A DNA stretch of 64,000 bases from Atopobiaceae bacterium (GTDB lineage Bacteria > Actinomycetota > Coriobacteriia > Coriobacteriales > Atopobiaceae). Below are positions 33,717 to 43,327 of the stretch, piece after piece (positions within the stretch are counted from its first letter, which is position 1; every line of letters starts with the position of its first letter). The stretch lies in assembly GCA_017510785.1 (NCBI GenBank), contig JAFWMH010000056.1:1-64000 (forward strand), read 5' to 3'. Below the pieces are notes generated by a model, which ran no database searches, was not told the origin of the DNA, and was given only the letters and a program-made list of their open reading frames with translations. The translations under genes were made by a program, and so were the position numbers.

Positions 33717-36530
33717 ATGGCAAACAGGTACAAAAAGACGACAAATCTGCCGCGCACGAAGTTCGCGATGCGCGCAAATCTTGCCCAGAACGAGCCCAAG
33801 CGACTCGCGGCATGGGAGAAGGCCGGCGTGTACGAGCTCGCCCTCAAAAAGAACGAGGGTCACGAGAGGTTCGTGCTCCACGACGGTCCTCCGTATGCGA
33901 ACGGTCCCATCCACCTCGGGCACGCACAAAACAAGATTAGCAAAGACATCATCAATCGCTATTGGATGATGCAAGGCCGCGAGGTCCCGTACGTCCCCGG
34001 TTGGGACTGCCACGGTTTGCCCATCGAGCACAAGGTGGAAGACATGGTGGGGCAGGACAAGTTCCGCGAGCTTCCCACCGAAACGATTCGTCGCCTGTGC
34101 CGCGAGATGGCCGTGGAGCAGGTCGATACGCAGCGTCAGGGCTTCAAGCGCCTCGGCGTGCTGGGCGAGTGGGATAACCCCTACCTCACCTACACCAACG
34201 ACTACGATGCCACCGACATCGAGATTTTTAAGGCCATTTGGGATACCGGCGCCATCTATCGTGGCCGCAAGCCGGTGCACTGGTGCAGCCATTGCCATAC
34301 GGCGCTGGCCGAGGCCGAAATCGAGTATGGCGACGAGACGAGTCCGGCCATCTTCGTGCGTTTCGAGATGTGCACCGTCCCCGCTGGTCTTGAGGAGTGG
34401 GCGGGCAAGCTCGACGTTGCCATTTGGACCACGACGCCTTGGACGCTTCCTGCCGACGATGCCGTTATTCTGCATCCCGAGGCGACCTACGTTGCAGTTG
34501 CGCACGAGGGACGTGCGGCGATTTTTGCCGAGGCGCTCTGGCGCAAATGCGCAGATAAGTTCGGTTGGGAGGACGCATCTCTCGTCGTGAACGATGCGCG
34601 CGTGCCATGGCGCGCGACGGGCACCGAGCTGGCCGAGAACCTCTACAAGCAGCCCATCTTTGGCGACCAGGGCGAAACCGGCAAGTTCATCTATGCCGAT
34701 TACGTCACGCTCGAGGACGGTACCGGCATCGTGCACTCGGCACCTGGCCACGGTGTGGACGACTACCTGGCAGGCATGAAGTTCGGCGTGCCTGTGGTTA
34801 TGCCCGTCGACGACGACGGTCGCTTCTTCAAGGGCGAGGGCATGGGCACCGGCGGTCCTTGGGGTGGCATGGAAGTGAACGAGGCCAACCCGCACATCAT
34901 TAAGTGGCTCGACGAGCGTGGCATGCTCATCCTCCACGAGGACATGTCCCACAGCTATCCGCACTGCTGGCGCTGCAAGAACCCGGTGATTTTCCGTGCG
35001 ACGAGCCAATGGTTTGTTTCCATGGACAAAACCGGCTTGCGCAAAACGGCTCGCGAGGCGCTCGACCACGTGGACTTCTATCCGTCGCATGCCGTAAAGC
35101 GCATCGGCTCCATGGTTGAGGGACGTCCCGACTGGTGCATTAGCCGCCAGCGGAACTGGGGCGTGCCCATCCCGGCGTTCACCTGTCAGGATTGTGGCGA
35201 GTCTGTGATGAGCGACGAGACGCTCGACGCCGTCATCAAGCTGTTCCGCGAGCAAGGCTCCGACCACTGGTTTACGGACGAGCCGGCAAGCTACCTTGGC
35301 GATGCCTGCGTGTGCCCGAAGTGCGGAAGCCACAACCTCAAGGCCGACCGCGACATTTTGGACGTGTGGTGGGACTCTGGCGTTTCTCACACGGCCGTAT
35401 GCCGCCATCGCGAGAACTTGGACTTCCCGGCCGATATGTACCTCGAGGGTTCCGACCAGCATCGCGGCTGGTTTATGAGTTCGCTCATGACGAGCATCGG
35501 TGCCTATGGTCAGGCGCCCTACAAGGCGGTGGTAAGCCAGGGCTTCACGCTTGACGGCAAGGGCCGCAAGATGAGCAAGTCGCTGGGCAACGTTATCGAC
35601 CCGAATAAGGAATGTGCGACGCGTGGCGCGGACGTGCTGCGCCTGTGGGTGGCATCGGTAGATACGAGCGTAGACGTGCCGTGCGACGACCAAATCCTCA
35701 ACCACGTGGGCGAGGCCTACCGTCGCTTCCGCAACACGTTCCGCTTCCTCCTGGGCGAGATCGAGAACCAGTTCGATCCCGCGGTAGATGGCGTGGCGAC
35801 CGAGGACTTGCTTGCATACGACAAACTCATGCTCGCGCGCCTGTGCGAGGTGCACGAAGAGGTGAGCGAGGCATATGCGGGGTATCGCTTTAACCAGGCG
35901 TATCGCACGCTCTACGACTTCGTGATTACCGAACTCTCCAACGGGTATCTTAATGCGACGAAGGATCGTGTGTACTGCGAGGCTCCCGATTCCTTTGCGC
36001 GTCGCAGCGCACAAACGGTGTGGGCACACATCCTCTCCATGCTTTTGCGCGACCTGCAACCCATTCTCGTGTACACCACCGACGAGGTGATGGAGTATCT
36101 GCCGCTCAGCATGCGCGATGGCCAAACGTTTGCGGCGCTGCTCGACTGGTGGAAGGCGCCCATGACGGCGGAAGAGCGTGCGCCATACTTGCCGGTGTAC
36201 CAAGCGGTCATCGATGCGCGTGCCGTGTTCACCAAGGCATACGAGGACGCCATTAACTCGGGAGCCATTGCCGAAAAGACGACGCAGGCGGCGCGTGCCG
36301 AGCTTACGGTTCCTGCCGAGCAACTTGGCTTGCTCACAGGCAATATGGGCCTCGACCTTGCGGAGCCTTTTGTGTGCGCAGAGGTGGTTCTCGTGGGCGG
36401 CGACGAATACGCCTGTGTGGCGGTGCCCGCCGAGGGCGAGAAGTGCGAGCGCTGCTGGAATTGGCGTTCCCTTGGCGTCGACCACCTGTGTGATAGGTGC
36501 CACGACGCAGTGAAGTCTTTTGGGGAATAA
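33717..36530 (+). CDS. ileS: Isoleucyl-tRNA synthetase
   Basis: The 937-residue class I synthetase has the HIGH-type motif PIHLGHAQNK, a CP1 editing domain (TTPWTLPADDAV), KMSKS (GRKMSKSLGNV) and a C-terminal zinc finger CERCWNW...CDRCHDA. The zinc finger identifies the eubacterial (type 1) form. It charges tRNA-Ile and hydrolyses mischarged valine. AGGAAGG lies upstream of the ATG. lspA follows, an order seen in several bacteria. Confidence 0.97.
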   Translation: MANRYKKTTNLPRTKFAMRANLAQNEPKRLAAWEKAGVYELALKKNEGHERFVLHDGPPYANGPIHLGHAQNKISKDIINRYWMMQGREVPYVPGWDCHGLPIEHKVEDMVGQDKFRELPTETIRRLCREMAVEQVDTQRQGFKRLGVLGEWDNPYLTYTNDYDATDIEIFKAIWDTGAIYRGRKPVHWCSHCHTALAEAEIEYGDETSPAIFVRFEMCTVPAGLEEWAGKLDVAIWTTTPWTLPADDAVILHPEATYVAVAHEGRAAIFAEALWRKCADKFGWEDASLVVNDARVPWRATGTELAENLYKQPIFGDQGETGKFIYADYVTLEDGTGIVHSAPGHGVDDYLAGMKFGVPVVMPVDDDGRFFKGEGMGTGGPWGGMEVNEANPHIIKWLDERGMLILHEDMSHSYPHCWRCKNPVIFRATSQWFVSMDKTGLRKTAREALDHVDFYPSHAVKRIGSMVEGRPDWCISRQRNWGVPIPAFTCQDCGESVMSDETLDAVIKLFREQGSDHWFTDEPASYLGDACVCPKCGSHNLKADRDILDVWWDSGVSHTAVCRHRENLDFPADMYLEGSDQHRGWFMSSLMTSIGAYGQAPYKAVVSQGFTLDGKGRKMSKSLGNVIDPNKECATRGADVLRLWVASVDTSVDVPCDDQILNHVGEAYRRFRNTFRFLLGEIENQFDPAVDGVATEDLLAYDKLMLARLCEVHEEVSEAYAGYRFNQAYRTLYDFVITELSNGYLNATKDRVYCEAPDSFARRSAQTVWAHILSMLLRDLQPILVYTTDEVMEYLPLSMRDGQTFAALLDWWKAPMTAEERAPYLPVYQAVIDARAVFTKAYEDAINSGAIAEKTTQAARAELTVPAEQLGLLTGNMGLDLAEPFVCAEVVLVGGDEYACVAVPAEGEKCERCWNWRSLGVDHLCDRCHDAVKSFGE

Positions 36531-36551
36531 AGAATAACAAAAGGGGCGACG

Positions 36552-36577
36552 GGCCTCCTCCGGCGACGGGGGAGGCC
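36552..36577 (+). promoter_or_regulatory. Hairpin between ileS and lspA beside the lspA ribosome binding site
   Basis: GGCCTCC at 36552-36558 pairs with GGAGGCC at 36571-36577. The lspA Shine-Dalgarno AAGGAGG follows at 36582-36588. The CCTCC of the left arm could pair with either partner, so the hairpin would keep the ribosome site free and its opening would block it. Function is inferred only from the sequence. Confidence 0.4.
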
Positions 36578-36596
36578 ATGCAAGGAGGCAGCACGC

Positions 36597-37115
36597 ATGG
36601 AGTCGAGATTCTCCGCAATAGGAAGCAGGGGATTTCATATCTTCTTGTTCTGGGTCATCGTAATACTTGTGGTCGTGGTTGATCAATCCACAAAGGCTGC
36701 GGCTATCGAGGTGATTGGCGATGGTGGACGTGTGCTCATTCCGGGCATAATGAATCTCATTCATGTTGAGAACACGGGAGCGGCCTTTTCCATCGGGCAA
36801 GGTGGCAACGTGCTTTTTGTGATAGTTGCCATTCTGTTCCTAATTGGCTCTTGCTTGCTGGTATGGCGTGAGGACGACCTGCCGCTTGGTGTGGTCGTCT
36901 CGGTTGCCCTCATTACCGGAGGTGGTTTGGGCAACATGATCGACCGGCTCATGAACGGCTCGGTTACCGACTTCCTCGCGACGGCGTTTATCGACTTCCC
37001 CGTGTTTAACTTTGCTGATATTTGTGTTACCGTAGGGGTGACGTTCGCCATCATTGGCTATTGGTGGTGGGATAGCAAACGGACAAAAGCCCTCACTAAT
37101 GAGGTTGTTGATTGA
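36597..37115 (+). CDS. lspA: Lipoprotein signal peptidase
   Basis: 172 residues with four membrane segments and the conserved motifs of signal peptidase II: DQSTKA, VENTGAAFSI, ITGGGLGNMIDRL and FNFADICVTVG. These include the two catalytic Asp residues. It cleaves prolipoproteins after lipidation, for example the GH3 lipoprotein in this window. The ATG follows AAGGAGG. The stop overlaps the start of the next gene. Confidence 0.96.
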   Translation: MESRFSAIGSRGFHIFLFWVIVILVVVVDQSTKAAAIEVIGDGGRVLIPGIMNLIHVENTGAAFSIGQGGNVLFVIVAILFLIGSCLLVWREDDLPLGVVVSVALITGGGLGNMIDRLMNGSVTDFLATAFIDFPVFNFADICVTVGVTFAIIGYWWWDSKRTKALTNEVVD

Positions 37116-38140
37116 TGGAGCAGCCGAGGCTGACGCGCGTGGAGGGACTCGTTGGTCCTGAGGCAGACGGCGCGCGGCTGGACGCATACTTGGCAAGTCT
37201 GCCGGGGTGTCCTAGCCGTTCGGCATGTGCGAAGCTCGTGGCTGCGGGTGCGGTAACCATTAACGCCACACCGGCGACGAGCAAGTCGGAGCGCGTGATG
37301 TTGGGCGATCGCGTCGAAGTGCTCGTGGAGGAAAAGGCGGCCGAAGGATGTTTGCTGCCGAACCCCTACATAGAGTTGGACATACGTTTTGAGGACGAGT
37401 ACCTCATAGTGATTTCCAAGCAGGCTGACCTCGTGTGCCATCCGAGCCCGGGGCACGAGCACGACACGCTGGCCAACGCGCTCGTGGCACACTGTGGGTA
37501 CGATCGTTTGGGCATGTTGCAGGGAGAGGATCGGCCTGGCATCGTGCATCGGCTCGACCGCGACACGTCGGGTCTTATGCTATGCGCGAAGGACGACGAA
37601 ACACAGCGCGCGTTGCAAGACCTCATTCGGCTGCGGGTGCTCGATAGACGCTACATCACCTTAGTCCAGGGCTACGTTGCGCCAGACGAGGGAACCATCA
37701 CCACGCGCATTGCGAGGTCCGCCCGCGACCGCACGCGCATGACGGTGGTGGACGATCCCAATGCGCGCGAGGCGATTACGACGTTTCGAACGCTTGAGCG
37801 TTTTGAGGCGGGTCCGCGTGACGAGGGATATTCTCTGCTGGAGTGTCATTTGTTCACCGGGCGTACGCACCAAATACGCGTGCATATGCGCCACATCGCG
37901 CATCCGGTGGTGGGCGACCAGGTGTATGGCATGCGAGCCCGCAAGGGGAGGGCGCAAACGCGCAACCTCGGTTTGGAGCGGCAATTCCTCCATTCTTGGC
38001 GCATCGCGTTCGACCATCCCGTTACGGGCGAGCACATCTGCCTGAGCGATCGGCTGCCCGAGGACCTTTCGGGCGTGCTCGAAAGCATTGCCGAGCGTTC
38101 CATGGGACGTACCGATGCGGGCATTGAGGTTTTGGGATAA
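37115..38140 (+). CDS. RluD-type ribosomal large subunit pseudouridine synthase
   Basis: 341 residues: an N-terminal S4 RNA-binding domain (GARLDAYLASLPGCPSRSACA onwards), then the RluA/RluD catalytic domain with the signature HRLDRDTSGLMLCAKD, whose Asp attacks uridine, and GRTHQIRVHMRHIAHP. It makes pseudouridines in 23S rRNA. The ATG at 37115 shares its A with the lspA TGA. A TTG three bases earlier is the other possible start. The lspA-rluD pair is a common operon. Confidence 0.93.
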   Translation: MEQPRLTRVEGLVGPEADGARLDAYLASLPGCPSRSACAKLVAAGAVTINATPATSKSERVMLGDRVEVLVEEKAAEGCLLPNPYIELDIRFEDEYLIVISKQADLVCHPSPGHEHDTLANALVAHCGYDRLGMLQGEDRPGIVHRLDRDTSGLMLCAKDDETQRALQDLIRLRVLDRRYITLVQGYVAPDEGTITTRIARSARDRTRMTVVDDPNAREAITTFRTLERFEAGPRDEGYSLLECHLFTGRTHQIRVHMRHIAHPVVGDQVYGMRARKGRAQTRNLGLERQFLHSWRIAFDHPVTGEHICLSDRLPEDLSGVLESIAERSMGRTDAGIEVLG

Positions 38141-38225
38141 TCGTTGAGTGCTTTGGGAATCGCGTCGGAACAGTTTGCACATATGAGTCGTGTATACTTT
38201 TGCCAACGACGAAAGGCGGCCGCTC

Positions 38226-39512
38226 GTGGAACTCAATAGCCTTGGCATCACACCCATTGCCATTCTCAACTTCATTATAGGTTTGTTTTTTACCGTGGCG
38301 TATGCGTATCAAATCGTATATATGGTGTACGTGTGGATACGTGGCGAGGTGCAGCTCGCCGATGCCAAGAAGAAGCATACCTATGCGTTTGTAATCGCCG
38401 CGCATAACGAGGAAATGGTCATTGGCAATCTCGTGCGATCGATTATGCAACAAAAGTACGATGGCGAAATCGGTTGCTTTGTGGTGGCAGATAATTGCAC
38501 CGATTCCACGGCAGAGGAGGCGCGCAAGGCGGGTGCCGTAGCGTGGGAGCGCAACGACCTCGTCCGCAAGGGCAAGAGCTGGGCGCTTGACTATGCGTTC
38601 GGCAAGATTCTGGACGAGTTTGGCGATAAGTATGAGGGCTTCTTCGTGATGGACGCCGATAACATTATTTCGCCGACCTACGTGGAGGTAATGAACAAGG
38701 CGTTTGACGCAGGCTACCTCGTGTGCACAAGCTATAGAAACTCGAAGAACTTCGACTCGAGCTGGATTAGCTCGGCTTACGCAACGTGGTTCCTCCGCGA
38801 GGCACGCTACCTCAATAACGCGCGCATGATGCTGGGTACCAGCTGTGCCATTTCGGGGTCAGGCTGGCTCGTTGCGGCATCTATCGTGCGTGGCATGCAC
38901 GGCTGGCGCTTCCATACCCTTACTGAGGACATCCAGTTTTCCACGTTCTGCTGTGCCCACGGCATCCAGATTGGCTTCGCGCCGGCAGAGTTCTTCGACG
39001 AGCAGCCCGTCACCTTTAAGGCGTCGTGGATTCAGCGCATGCGGTGGACCAAAGGATTTTATCAGGTATTCTTCTCGTATAACAAGAATCTGCTGCACGG
39101 CATCGTGCGCGATCACCGCTTTGCCTCCTACGATATGCTCATGACAATAGCTCCGGCAATGCTCCTCACGTTGCTCTCGGTGCTCGTGAACGGAGGATAT
39201 TTGGTAGTGGGCTGGCTGAGCCACGGCTTTTTTGCCACGCGTACGGAGATGCTCATGTGCGTGGGGTCGCTGCTCATGACGTTCGCATCGATTTACGTTT
39301 CGTTCTTCCTCATTGGTCTTATTACAACAATAAGCGAACGTTCGCACATCTACGCAAAAAAGCGCTGGCGTCTTTTTACCAACCTGTTTACCTTTCCGGT
39401 TTTCATGCTGAGCTATGTGCCCATTACGGTGGCAGCTTTGTTCATGAAGGTTGAGTGGGTGCCCACAAAGCACGACATTGCCGTGACCTTCGATGATGTA
39501 GTTGCAGAGTAG
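38226..39512 (+). CDS. Processive family 2 glycosyltransferase, membrane-bound
   Basis: The 428-residue protein has one N-terminal membrane helix and a GT2 domain with VIAAHNEEMVIG, VVADNCTDSTAE, the DAD metal site (VMDADNIIS) and TLTEDIQF. The QRMRW motif marks processive synthases such as those for cellulose, hyaluronan or poly-GlcNAc. Three or four C-terminal membrane segments follow. It probably builds and exports a surface polysaccharide; the sugar is unknown. The GTG at 38226 with GAAAGG upstream gives a normal N-terminus. The family-typical partners of poly-GlcNAc synthases are absent. Confidence 0.87.
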   Translation: MELNSLGITPIAILNFIIGLFFTVAYAYQIVYMVYVWIRGEVQLADAKKKHTYAFVIAAHNEEMVIGNLVRSIMQQKYDGEIGCFVVADNCTDSTAEEARKAGAVAWERNDLVRKGKSWALDYAFGKILDEFGDKYEGFFVMDADNIISPTYVEVMNKAFDAGYLVCTSYRNSKNFDSSWISSAYATWFLREARYLNNARMMLGTSCAISGSGWLVAASIVRGMHGWRFHTLTEDIQFSTFCCAHGIQIGFAPAEFFDEQPVTFKASWIQRMRWTKGFYQVFFSYNKNLLHGIVRDHRFASYDMLMTIAPAMLLTLLSVLVNGGYLVVGWLSHGFFATRTEMLMCVGSLLMTFASIYVSFFLIGLITTISERSHIYAKKRWRLFTNLFTFPVFMLSYVPITVAALFMKVEWVPTKHDIAVTFDDVVAE

Positions 39513-39524
39513 CCGGAACAAACA

Positions 39525-39533
39525 TGATACAAT
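39525..39533 (+). promoter_or_regulatory. Extended -10 promoter of guaB
   Basis: TGATACAAT (TGn plus TACAAT at 39528-39533) ends 36 bases before the guaB start codon. No good -35 is present at normal spacing. Confidence 0.5.
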
Positions 39534-39569
39534 TTGTCCATGGTTAATCGGCGAAAGGAGCCTTTGGCT

Positions 39570-41078
39570 ATGGCAACGTTCTTTACGGAAGAATCCCACA
39601 CCTTTAGTGAATACCTACTCGTTCCCGGATACTCCTCGTCGGAGAATGTGCCACAAAATGTTTCGCTTAAAACGCCCTTGGTGCGGTACCGCCGCGGAGA
39701 ACAGAGCGCCATTACGCTTAACATTCCGATGACGTCGGCCATTATGCAGTCGGTTTCGGGTCCGAAGCTCGCGGTTGCGCTTGCACAGCAGGGCGGCATT
39801 TCGTTCATTTTTGGCTCGCAAACCGCCGAGGACGAGGCTGCCATGGTTCGCGAGGTCAAGGCTTCTAAGGCCGGTTTCGTCGTTTCTGCGGCAAACCTCA
39901 CCCCCAACATGACGCTTGCCGACGTTAAGGCGCTCAAGGAGGAGAGCGGCTACAACACCATGCCCGTAACCGACGACGGGACGAGCCATGGAAAGCTGCT
40001 CGGCATCGTTACGAGCCGCGACTGGCGCCCGAGCCGCGATCCGGACGACAAGCTCGTGTGCGACTTCATGACGCCGCTCGACAAGCTCATTGTGGCTCGC
40101 GAGGAGCTCACGCTTTCGGAGTGCAACGACATCATTTGGGACCACAAGCTCAACGCGCTGCCCATCGTGGACAGTGAGGGTCGTTTGGTGTCCATCGTGT
40201 TCCGCAAGGACTACGACTCGCACAAGGAGAATCCGCTCGAGCTGCTCGACGAGCACAAGCGTTATTTGGTTGGCGCAGGCATCAACACGCGCGACTTTGC
40301 CGAGCGCGTGCCGCTGCTGGTCGAGGCGGGCGCCGACGTGCTGTGCATCGATTCTTCGGAGGGCTACTCCGAGTGGCAAAAGATCACCATCGACTGGATT
40401 CGCGAGCATTATGGCGAGAAGGTCAAGGTAGGTGCGGGCAACGTGGTGGACGCAGAGGGCTTCCGGTATCTTGCCGAGTGTGGTGCCGACTTCGTTAAGG
40501 TGGGCATTGGCGGTGGCTCCATTTGCATTACGCGCGAGCAAAAAGGCATCGGGCGTGGCCAGGCGTCGGCGGTTATTGACGTGTGCGCCGAGCGCGATCG
40601 CTACTTCGAGGAGACGGGCATCTACGTGCCGGTATGCTCGGACGGTGGCATCGTGTACGACTATCACATGACGCTCGCACTTGCGATGGGTGCCGACTTC
40701 CTCATGCTCGGCCGCTACTTTGCGCGCTTCGACGAGAGCCCCACGCGCCGACTCAACGTGAACGGCACCTACGTTAAGGAATACTGGGGCGAGGGTTCGG
40801 CGCGTGCCCGCAACTGGCAGCGCTACGACCTGGGCGGCAAGAAGGGCCTCACGTTTGTGGAGGGCGTGGACTCCTACGTGCCGTACGCGGGTTCGCTCAA
40901 GGACGGCGTTGAGGGTTCCCTCAATAAAGTGCGTCACACGATGTGCAACTGCGGTGCGCTCGACCTAGCGGAGCTGCGCGACAAGGCTAAGATCACGCTC
41001 GTTTCCGCTACGTCGCTCGTCGAGGGCGGTGCGCACGACGTCATCTTGAAGGACAGCACTGAGTCGAATTTCAACTAA
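39570..41078 (+). CDS. guaB: IMP dehydrogenase
   Basis: 502 residues: an (alpha/beta)8 barrel interrupted by two CBS domains of about 110-230 ([25 protein letters not shown]). The phosphate loop and active-site loop are [20 protein letters not shown], with the catalytic Cys of SIC, and [12 protein letters not shown] binds IMP. It oxidises IMP to XMP, the committed step of GMP synthesis. AAGGAG precedes the ATG. The active-site stretch reads GGGSICITR rather than the more common GPGSICTTR. A variant subgroup with a threonine-poor loop is known in anaerobes, so I keep the name. Confidence 0.92.
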   Translation: MATFFTEESHTFSEYLLVPGYSSSENVPQNVSLKTPLVRYRRGEQSAITLNIPMTSAIMQSVSGPKLAVALAQQGGISFIFGSQTAEDEAAMVREVKASKAGFVVSAANLTPNMTLADVKALKEESGYNTMPVTDDGTSHGKLLGIVTSRDWRPSRDPDDKLVCDFMTPLDKLIVAREELTLSECNDIIWDHKLNALPIVDSEGRLVSIVFRKDYDSHKENPLELLDEHKRYLVGAGINTRDFAERVPLLVEAGADVLCIDSSEGYSEWQKITIDWIREHYGEKVKVGAGNVVDAEGFRYLAECGADFVKVGIGGGSICITREQKGIGRGQASAVIDVCAERDRYFEETGIYVPVCSDGGIVYDYHMTLALAMGADFLMLGRYFARFDESPTRRLNVNGTYVKEYWGEGSARARNWQRYDLGGKKGLTFVEGVDSYVPYAGSLKDGVEGSLNKVRHTMCNCGALDLAELRDKAKITLVSATSLVEGGAHDVILKDSTESNFN

Positions 41079-41158
41079 TGGTGAGTTGCACGAGCACGAA
41101 ATCGCCCGTCCAATAACGCATGGCATAGCGTGGGTGGCGATTTCCACACTCGTCGCGG

Positions 41159-41254
41159 GCTAAGTGGCCACGTGGGTACACAACATGTAACGTGTACTGG
41201 GAGGGCCACTTAGGCCGGGTTTTGTCCGCTAAGTGGCCCGTGGGTACACAACAT
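41159..41254. repeat. Composite direct and inverted repeat downstream of guaB
   Basis: A unit of GCTAAGTGGCC, CGTGGGTACACAACAT occurs at 41159-41186 and 41228-41254. Between them CTAAGTGGCC (41160-41169) pairs with GGCCACTTAG (41204-41213), and GTACAC pairs with GTGTAC inside, giving a two-level hairpin. It is followed by GGGTTTTGTCC, so the first part may terminate guaB. The second direct copy is not explained by that. Confidence 0.8.
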
Positions 41255-41404
41255 CCGTAGGCTTGTCCCACGGATCGCTTGGCCCGCGCGGAGCGCCCTA
41301 GGCGTTCCCTTTAGCATACGCCCCAGCTTGTGTGCTTGGCCTTGATGCGAGCCGCGACCCCATGGGACAAATGTTAAGGTAAGATGCGTTTGGAGGTATG
41401 CAGT

Positions 41405-41857
41405 ATGGATGGAGAAGCTCAGATCGACAATGATTTGTTCTTTGCATGTGGGCTTGTCGAGTACATCGGGCGCATTACGTGCAATCGGCGTGAGGACGTG
41501 GTGGATGCGCTAGGTCGCGAACGTCTAGGGCGCATAATTGAATTTGCGGATGTTTTGCATTGCGAGAATGTCGATGCGGTTGCGGATCGTTTCGTGGAAG
41601 ATGCGCATATAGGAAAGGGCGACTTCAACAACGTGTCGTGCGCACTCTATGGCGTGCCGAGCCATTGGGACATGGGGAAGGTGTACAAGCGGCTGACGCT
41701 CGGCATCATGCGGAAGCGTGCAATTCCTGCCATCGACGCGCTAATTGAAGCTTTTCATTCGCCTGTGGCACCGCTGCTCAATGACTACAACGGGAGCTTC
41801 TTTTACGAGGCGCCGGCTAACGTGCTCACTGCACATCTTACGGGTACAGTTGAGTAG
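41405..41857 (+). CDS. Unknown partner protein of the HipA-like kinase, probably shortened
   Basis: The frame gives 150 residues beginning MDGEAQIDNDLFFACGLVEY and including FADVLHCENVDAVADRF and VPSHWDMGKVYKRL. I do not recognise a named family; the arrangement upstream of a HipA-like gene suggests a partner protein. TGGAGG precedes the ATG. After the TAG at 41855-41857 the same frame continues for 28 sensible codons (DGASSAESEKDGAIDRLVKM, then GVLIRRG) to a TAA just before the next gene's ribosome binding site. A nonsense mutation has therefore probably removed the C-terminus. Confidence 0.6.
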   Translation: MDGEAQIDNDLFFACGLVEYIGRITCNRREDVVDALGRERLGRIIEFADVLHCENVDAVADRFVEDAHIGKGDFNNVSCALYGVPSHWDMGKVYKRLTLGIMRKRAIPAIDALIEAFHSPVAPLLNDYNGSFFYEAPANVLTAHLTGTVE

Positions 41858-41971
41858 GACGGAGCTTCGTCAGCGGAGTCTGAGAAAGACGGAGCAATCG
41901 ACCGTCTGGTCAAGATGGGTGTGCTGATTCGTCGGGGCTAAGGTAACGAAAGATTCGTGCGGGGAGAAAAC

Positions 41972-43267
41972 ATGACTCAGCGCATCGGTGCCGCGACCAC
42001 ATACGAATTAAGACTGTACGATCGCCCGCTCCTCCGTTTTACCTGGTTCGTGGACGAGTTTGGCGAGCAGGACGTGAGGACCATCGCGCTCGATGCGGAC
42101 GGCCTCGCGCTGCTTCCGCCGTCGCTCACTATTAATCAGTCGGGCGAGGCTGTTGCATCGTGGCTCAAGACGAGGCGTATTCCAAAAAATCGAGCTTTCG
42201 TAGACAAGGTCTTGGCCGAACGGGGACTCTCCGTGGCCGATACGAAAGGGATAATGGACGTGTGTCGCGGACTCTCCACCACGGACGCCTTTTGGGTTGT
42301 GCCGGAGGGTTTTGAGGGGTCGTGGACTGGCTACAATCTCTTTAGCAACGAGCTCGATCCTGTGCTGGCTCTCGTTGCCTACACGGGGCACACCACTTCG
42401 CAGATGCATGCGGCCGGCCTTTCCACGGAATGGACCACGAGTGGTAGCTATCCCAAGGCCTGGCGCCGCATGGGCGAAACGCTCGTGCTCTACAAGGCGG
42501 GAAGCCCCGTGTTCGAAGGCGTGGCAAATACTGACATGGGGCCGTGGTCCGAGTTTTTCGCCGCGCAGGTCGCCGACGCGCTGGGCATCGCGCACGTGCC
42601 GTATGGGCTCGACCGCTGGCACGGGCGCATGGCGTCGACCTGCGAGCTGATGAACGACGACGAGACGGCGCTCGTGACCCACTGGGACGCCTTTGGCCGT
42701 CACGGCTATGCCGACGTCGTGGCGACCTACGCCTCGCTCGGTACGGAGTGGCTCTCCTTTTGCGTGGACATGATGGTGTTTGACGCTCTCATTTGCAATA
42801 CCGACCGTCATGTGGGGAACTTCGGCGTTCTCAGAAGGAACTGCGATGGGGTATGGCTGCGGCCAGCCCCGCTTTTCGACCATAATCTTGCGCTGTTTCC
42901 GCACGACATGCCGTCTGACTACGCTACGTGGCCGGAGCGTGCCACAATGCTCACGCCATCCGATGCGAGCATTAGTTTTGATGCTGTAATGGGGCAGCTC
43001 GTCACCAAGAAGCATCATCAGTGGGCTCGACGGCTGCTAGATTTCAAGCTCAAAGATCATGCGGTATACCCCATTGGCGAGGAGCGTCTCGATGCGCTAA
43101 ACCGTTTGCTGCACGCGCAGGCACGACGGCTCCTGGTCAAGGAGCCGCAGGAGCTTGGCAACATAGCGAGGCACTTTGCCCGTGAGCAAGACGATGCCTC
43201 GGCACCGTTGTTAACACAGCCACGTCTTTCGTTGGATGCGGGGACATTTGCTCGCATAGCGTTATAG
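41972..43267 (+). CDS. HipA-like serine/threonine kinase
   Basis: The 431-residue protein shows HipA-type kinase features: a nucleotide-binding part with TLVLYKAGS, the catalytic loop CNTDRHVGNFGVLR (Asp and Asn) and the metal-binding PLFDHNLALFP. In HipA toxins the kinase phosphorylates glutamyl-tRNA synthetase. Related stand-alone proteins exist whose targets are unknown. There is no HipB-type antitoxin beside it; the upstream gene is a different, damaged protein. GGGGAG precedes the ATG. It could be an orphaned toxin or a signalling kinase. Confidence 0.75.
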   Translation: MTQRIGAATTYELRLYDRPLLRFTWFVDEFGEQDVRTIALDADGLALLPPSLTINQSGEAVASWLKTRRIPKNRAFVDKVLAERGLSVADTKGIMDVCRGLSTTDAFWVVPEGFEGSWTGYNLFSNELDPVLALVAYTGHTTSQMHAAGLSTEWTTSGSYPKAWRRMGETLVLYKAGSPVFEGVANTDMGPWSEFFAAQVADALGIAHVPYGLDRWHGRMASTCELMNDDETALVTHWDAFGRHGYADVVATYASLGTEWLSFCVDMMVFDALICNTDRHVGNFGVLRRNCDGVWLRPAPLFDHNLALFPHDMPSDYATWPERATMLTPSDASISFDAVMGQLVTKKHHQWARRLLDFKLKDHAVYPIGEERLDALNRLLHAQARRLLVKEPQELGNIARHFAREQDDASAPLLTQPRLSLDAGTFARIAL

Positions 43268-43327
43268 AGCACCGGAGATAGTGTGGGCATTTGTACAACT
43301 GGAGAATTGAAAAGGCTTCGTGGTGAC

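Noticed and set aside
36840-37196. Minus-strand frame opposite lspA
   Set aside because: It overlaps a clear lspA/rluD operon and has no protein-like features.
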